Source: JBKBIP01 sp046297495 (GTDB lineage: Bacteria > Planctomycetota > Planctomycetia > Gemmatales > Gemmataceae). Taken from it: a stretch of DNA of 64,000 bases. Position numbers and translations under genes: made by a program. Where the stretch lies: assembly GCA_046297495.1 (NCBI GenBank), contig JBKBIP010000015.1, positions 74,593 to 138,592 of the forward strand, given 5' to 3'. Below, in pieces: positions 62,603-64,000 of the stretch; the stretch's first letter is position 1, and every line of letters starts with the position of its first letter. The notes under the pieces were generated by a model. The model did not search any database and was not told the origin of the DNA. It worked only from the letters and a program-made list of their open reading frames with translations.

Positions 62603-63901
62603 ATGCGCATCCTGGCGTTGGACATTGGCACCTCCTCGGTCAAGGCGGCGGTGTTGGCGGGGACCGAAGGGGAGCCGCTGGAACGTCCCGTTCACGTTGC
62701 CTATGACCTCGACCATCCCACGCCGGACGCCGCCGAGGTGCCGGCGGAGCGCGTCTGGCAGGCCTTGACGGCGGCGGCCCGTCAAGCGACACGCCGTTAT
62801 CCAGAAGTGGCGGCAATTGGTCTGTCCTGCATGATGCCGGCGCTGGTGCTGCTGGACGCGCGCGACCAACCCCTCGCTCCCGTCTGGACGCACCTGGACC
62901 GCCGGGCACGCCCCGCCGCTCGCCACGTCTGGCAGACCGTCGGCGACGAGTTCCTGGCCACGGTTGGCAATTTACCGCTTCCTGGCGGCATCTCCGCGAC
63001 CTGTTTCCGCCAACAAGTGACACGGAATTCATATATCTTATGTGACGTGCGCGGCTACCTGCACCTCAACGGCTGGCTTGGGTTGAAGCTGACGGGGGAA
63101 AAAGCCTTCGATCCGGCCAACGCCAGCTTCAGCGGCTTGTTCGGCACGGTCACGGATCAACGCTGGTCGGAACGTTGGTGCCGCTACTTCGAGGTCGAGC
63201 CGGACTGGCTGCCCACGGTCCAATGCGGCAGCGCCACGCTGGGCCATCTGCGCCCGGCGGTGGCAGCGGAGCTGGGCACTCCCGCCGGCATTCCGGTCAA
63301 GCTGGGCACGGCGGACACCAGCAGCGCCTGGCTGGCCGCTGGCGCGCGCCGCGGCGACTTGCTGCACGTCGTCGGCACGACCCAAGTGTTGTCGGCCATC
63401 GCCGAGACACCACGCCCCCACCCCCGCCGACTCACGCGCCTACTGGGTGTCGGCCCCGAGTTCCTCCACGTCACGCACAACCCGGTGGGCGGGGGGGCGC
63501 TCTGCTGGCTGCGCGATCTGTGTTTTCGGGACCAGACAGAAGAAGAATTTTACGAACAGACCATTCCCCAAGCCCTGGGCCATCCGACGCGGGTGACGCT
63601 AGACCCGCCCTACTTGGGAGGAGACCGCCTGGAGATCGAGGCACACCGGGCCGCTTTCCGTGATCTGACGTTGGCCAGCGACCGCCTCGACCTGCTGGCC
63701 GCCCTGCTGCAAGCGTTACGACACCATCACCGCCAAGCCGTCCAGAATTTGGGCCTGGGAGAGCACTTCGCGCGCGTGTTTCTCACCGGCGGCGGCGCCG
63801 ACGTGATCCATCGCCTGCTTCCCGAATACGCCGCCGCTGCCGTCAGCTTCTTCGACGAAGGCTCGTTGCGCGGCGTGGCCAAGTTATTGGAACGTGGTTG
63901 A
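62603..63901 (+). CDS. FGGY-family carbohydrate kinase
   Basis: Sugar kinase of 432 residues, ATP-dependent, cytoplasmic. FGGY/actin-fold motifs: N-terminal phosphate loop LALDIGTSSVKAAVL, VWTHLDRRAR, VKLGTADTSSAWLAAG (central phosphate 2-type DxSS), and the C-terminal FLTGGGADVIHRLL for adenine binding. The family covers xylulose, gluconate, glycerol and others; substrate cannot be read from sequence. Gluconate or xylulose is favoured because zwf lies directly upstream (10 nt). The chain is a little shorter than typical xylulokinases (about 490), so the C-terminal part may be trimmed. The ATG at 62603 has AGAGAATC before it. Confidence 0.88.
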   Translation: MRILALDIGTSSVKAAVLAGTEGEPLERPVHVAYDLDHPTPDAAEVPAERVWQALTAAARQATRRYPEVAAIGLSCMMPALVLLDARDQPLAPVWTHLDRRARPAARHVWQTVGDEFLATVGNLPLPGGISATCFRQQVTRNSYILCDVRGYLHLNGWLGLKLTGEKAFDPANASFSGLFGTVTDQRWSERWCRYFEVEPDWLPTVQCGSATLGHLRPAVAAELGTPAGIPVKLGTADTSSAWLAAGARRGDLLHVVGTTQVLSAIAETPRPHPRRLTRLLGVGPEFLHVTHNPVGGGALCWLRDLCFRDQTEEEFYEQTIPQALGHPTRVTLDPPYLGGDRLEIEAHRAAFRDLTLASDRLDLLAALLQALRHHHRQAVQNLGLGEHFARVFLTGGGADVIHRLLPEYAAAAVSFFDEGSLRGVAKLLERG

Positions 63902-64000
63902 TGTTCGCGTAGCCATGACCGCGAGACGACGGATGTTCCTCACCAGGCCGTCGGATGGCTCGGCGCGCGCGGAGCGCCCACCGAGAACGCCAATGCCCGG

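Overview
The window looks like chromosomal DNA of a GC-rich, Gram-negative-type planctomycete, most likely Gemmataceae or a relative. The grounds are gene content typical of that phylum: a DUF1501 protein with a twin-arginine signal, a BBP7-type outer-membrane barrel, a giant surface protein with an N-terminal LEPR-XLL-like motif, a PEP-CTERM protein, an eukaryotic-like Ser/Thr kinase, PQQ-propeller and LamG exported proteins, an anti-sigma/FecR/WD40 fusion behind an ECF sigma factor, and several very large exported proteins. The genus is inference. I saw no insertion sequence with a transposase, no prophage and no CRISPR array.

Layout. 0.1-9.1 kb: E2 of 2-oxoglutarate dehydrogenase; an FHA protein followed by a peroxiredoxin-like gene interrupted by an in-frame TGA at the catalytic Cys position (probable selenoprotein); a giant FG-GAP surface protein; a tandem trypsin-like protease; a Ser/Thr kinase. 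9.7-20 kb: an HTH-rich sigma factor, exported proteins, a Flp-type pilin, a LamG protein, a PQQ propeller, and the ECF sigma/anti-sigma pair. 20-31 kb: two giant modular membrane proteins that appear to share one repeated module. 31-39 kb: a c'-type cytochrome, a DUF1501 protein, a Sua5-like/arginine-phosphatase-like fusion with rpiB, a zincin-like protein, a STAS protein behind tandem 66-bp leader repeats, and a zinc-finger membrane protein. 40-45 kb: the Kdo/LPS genes kdsD and kdsC and a very long LptC/LptA-like protein. 45-57 kb: BBP7 barrel, cbiD, a DUF58/BatD-like pair, tRNA-Val, a TrkH/TrkA potassium system, a flavin-reductase-like gene, a cobalamin riboswitch before a PEP-CTERM protein, and fabF. 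57-64 kb: a histidine kinase with a probable ligand-binding partner, then zwf and an FGGY sugar kinase.

Working links. kdsD-kdsC-lptCA-like form a Kdo synthesis and LPS transport cluster and imply an outer membrane containing Kdo. zwf and the FGGY kinase feed the oxidative pentose phosphate or gluconate route, and rpiB also belongs to pentose phosphate metabolism. cbiD (corrin ring synthesis) and the B12 riboswitch both point to cobalamin economy. Signalling is heavily represented: kinase, FHA, STAS, two sigma factors, FecR-WD40, histidine kinase.

Most notable items: (1) the UGA-for-Cys peroxiredoxin with a SECIS-like hairpin; (2) the tandem leader duplication carrying two identical 14-codon ORFs before the STAS gene; (3) the Sua5-like/YwlE-like fusion; (4) the three-module giant proteins; (5) a family of intergenic palindromes with a GTTTCGCG core and covarying arms; (6) the B12-riboswitch-controlled PEP-CTERM protein.
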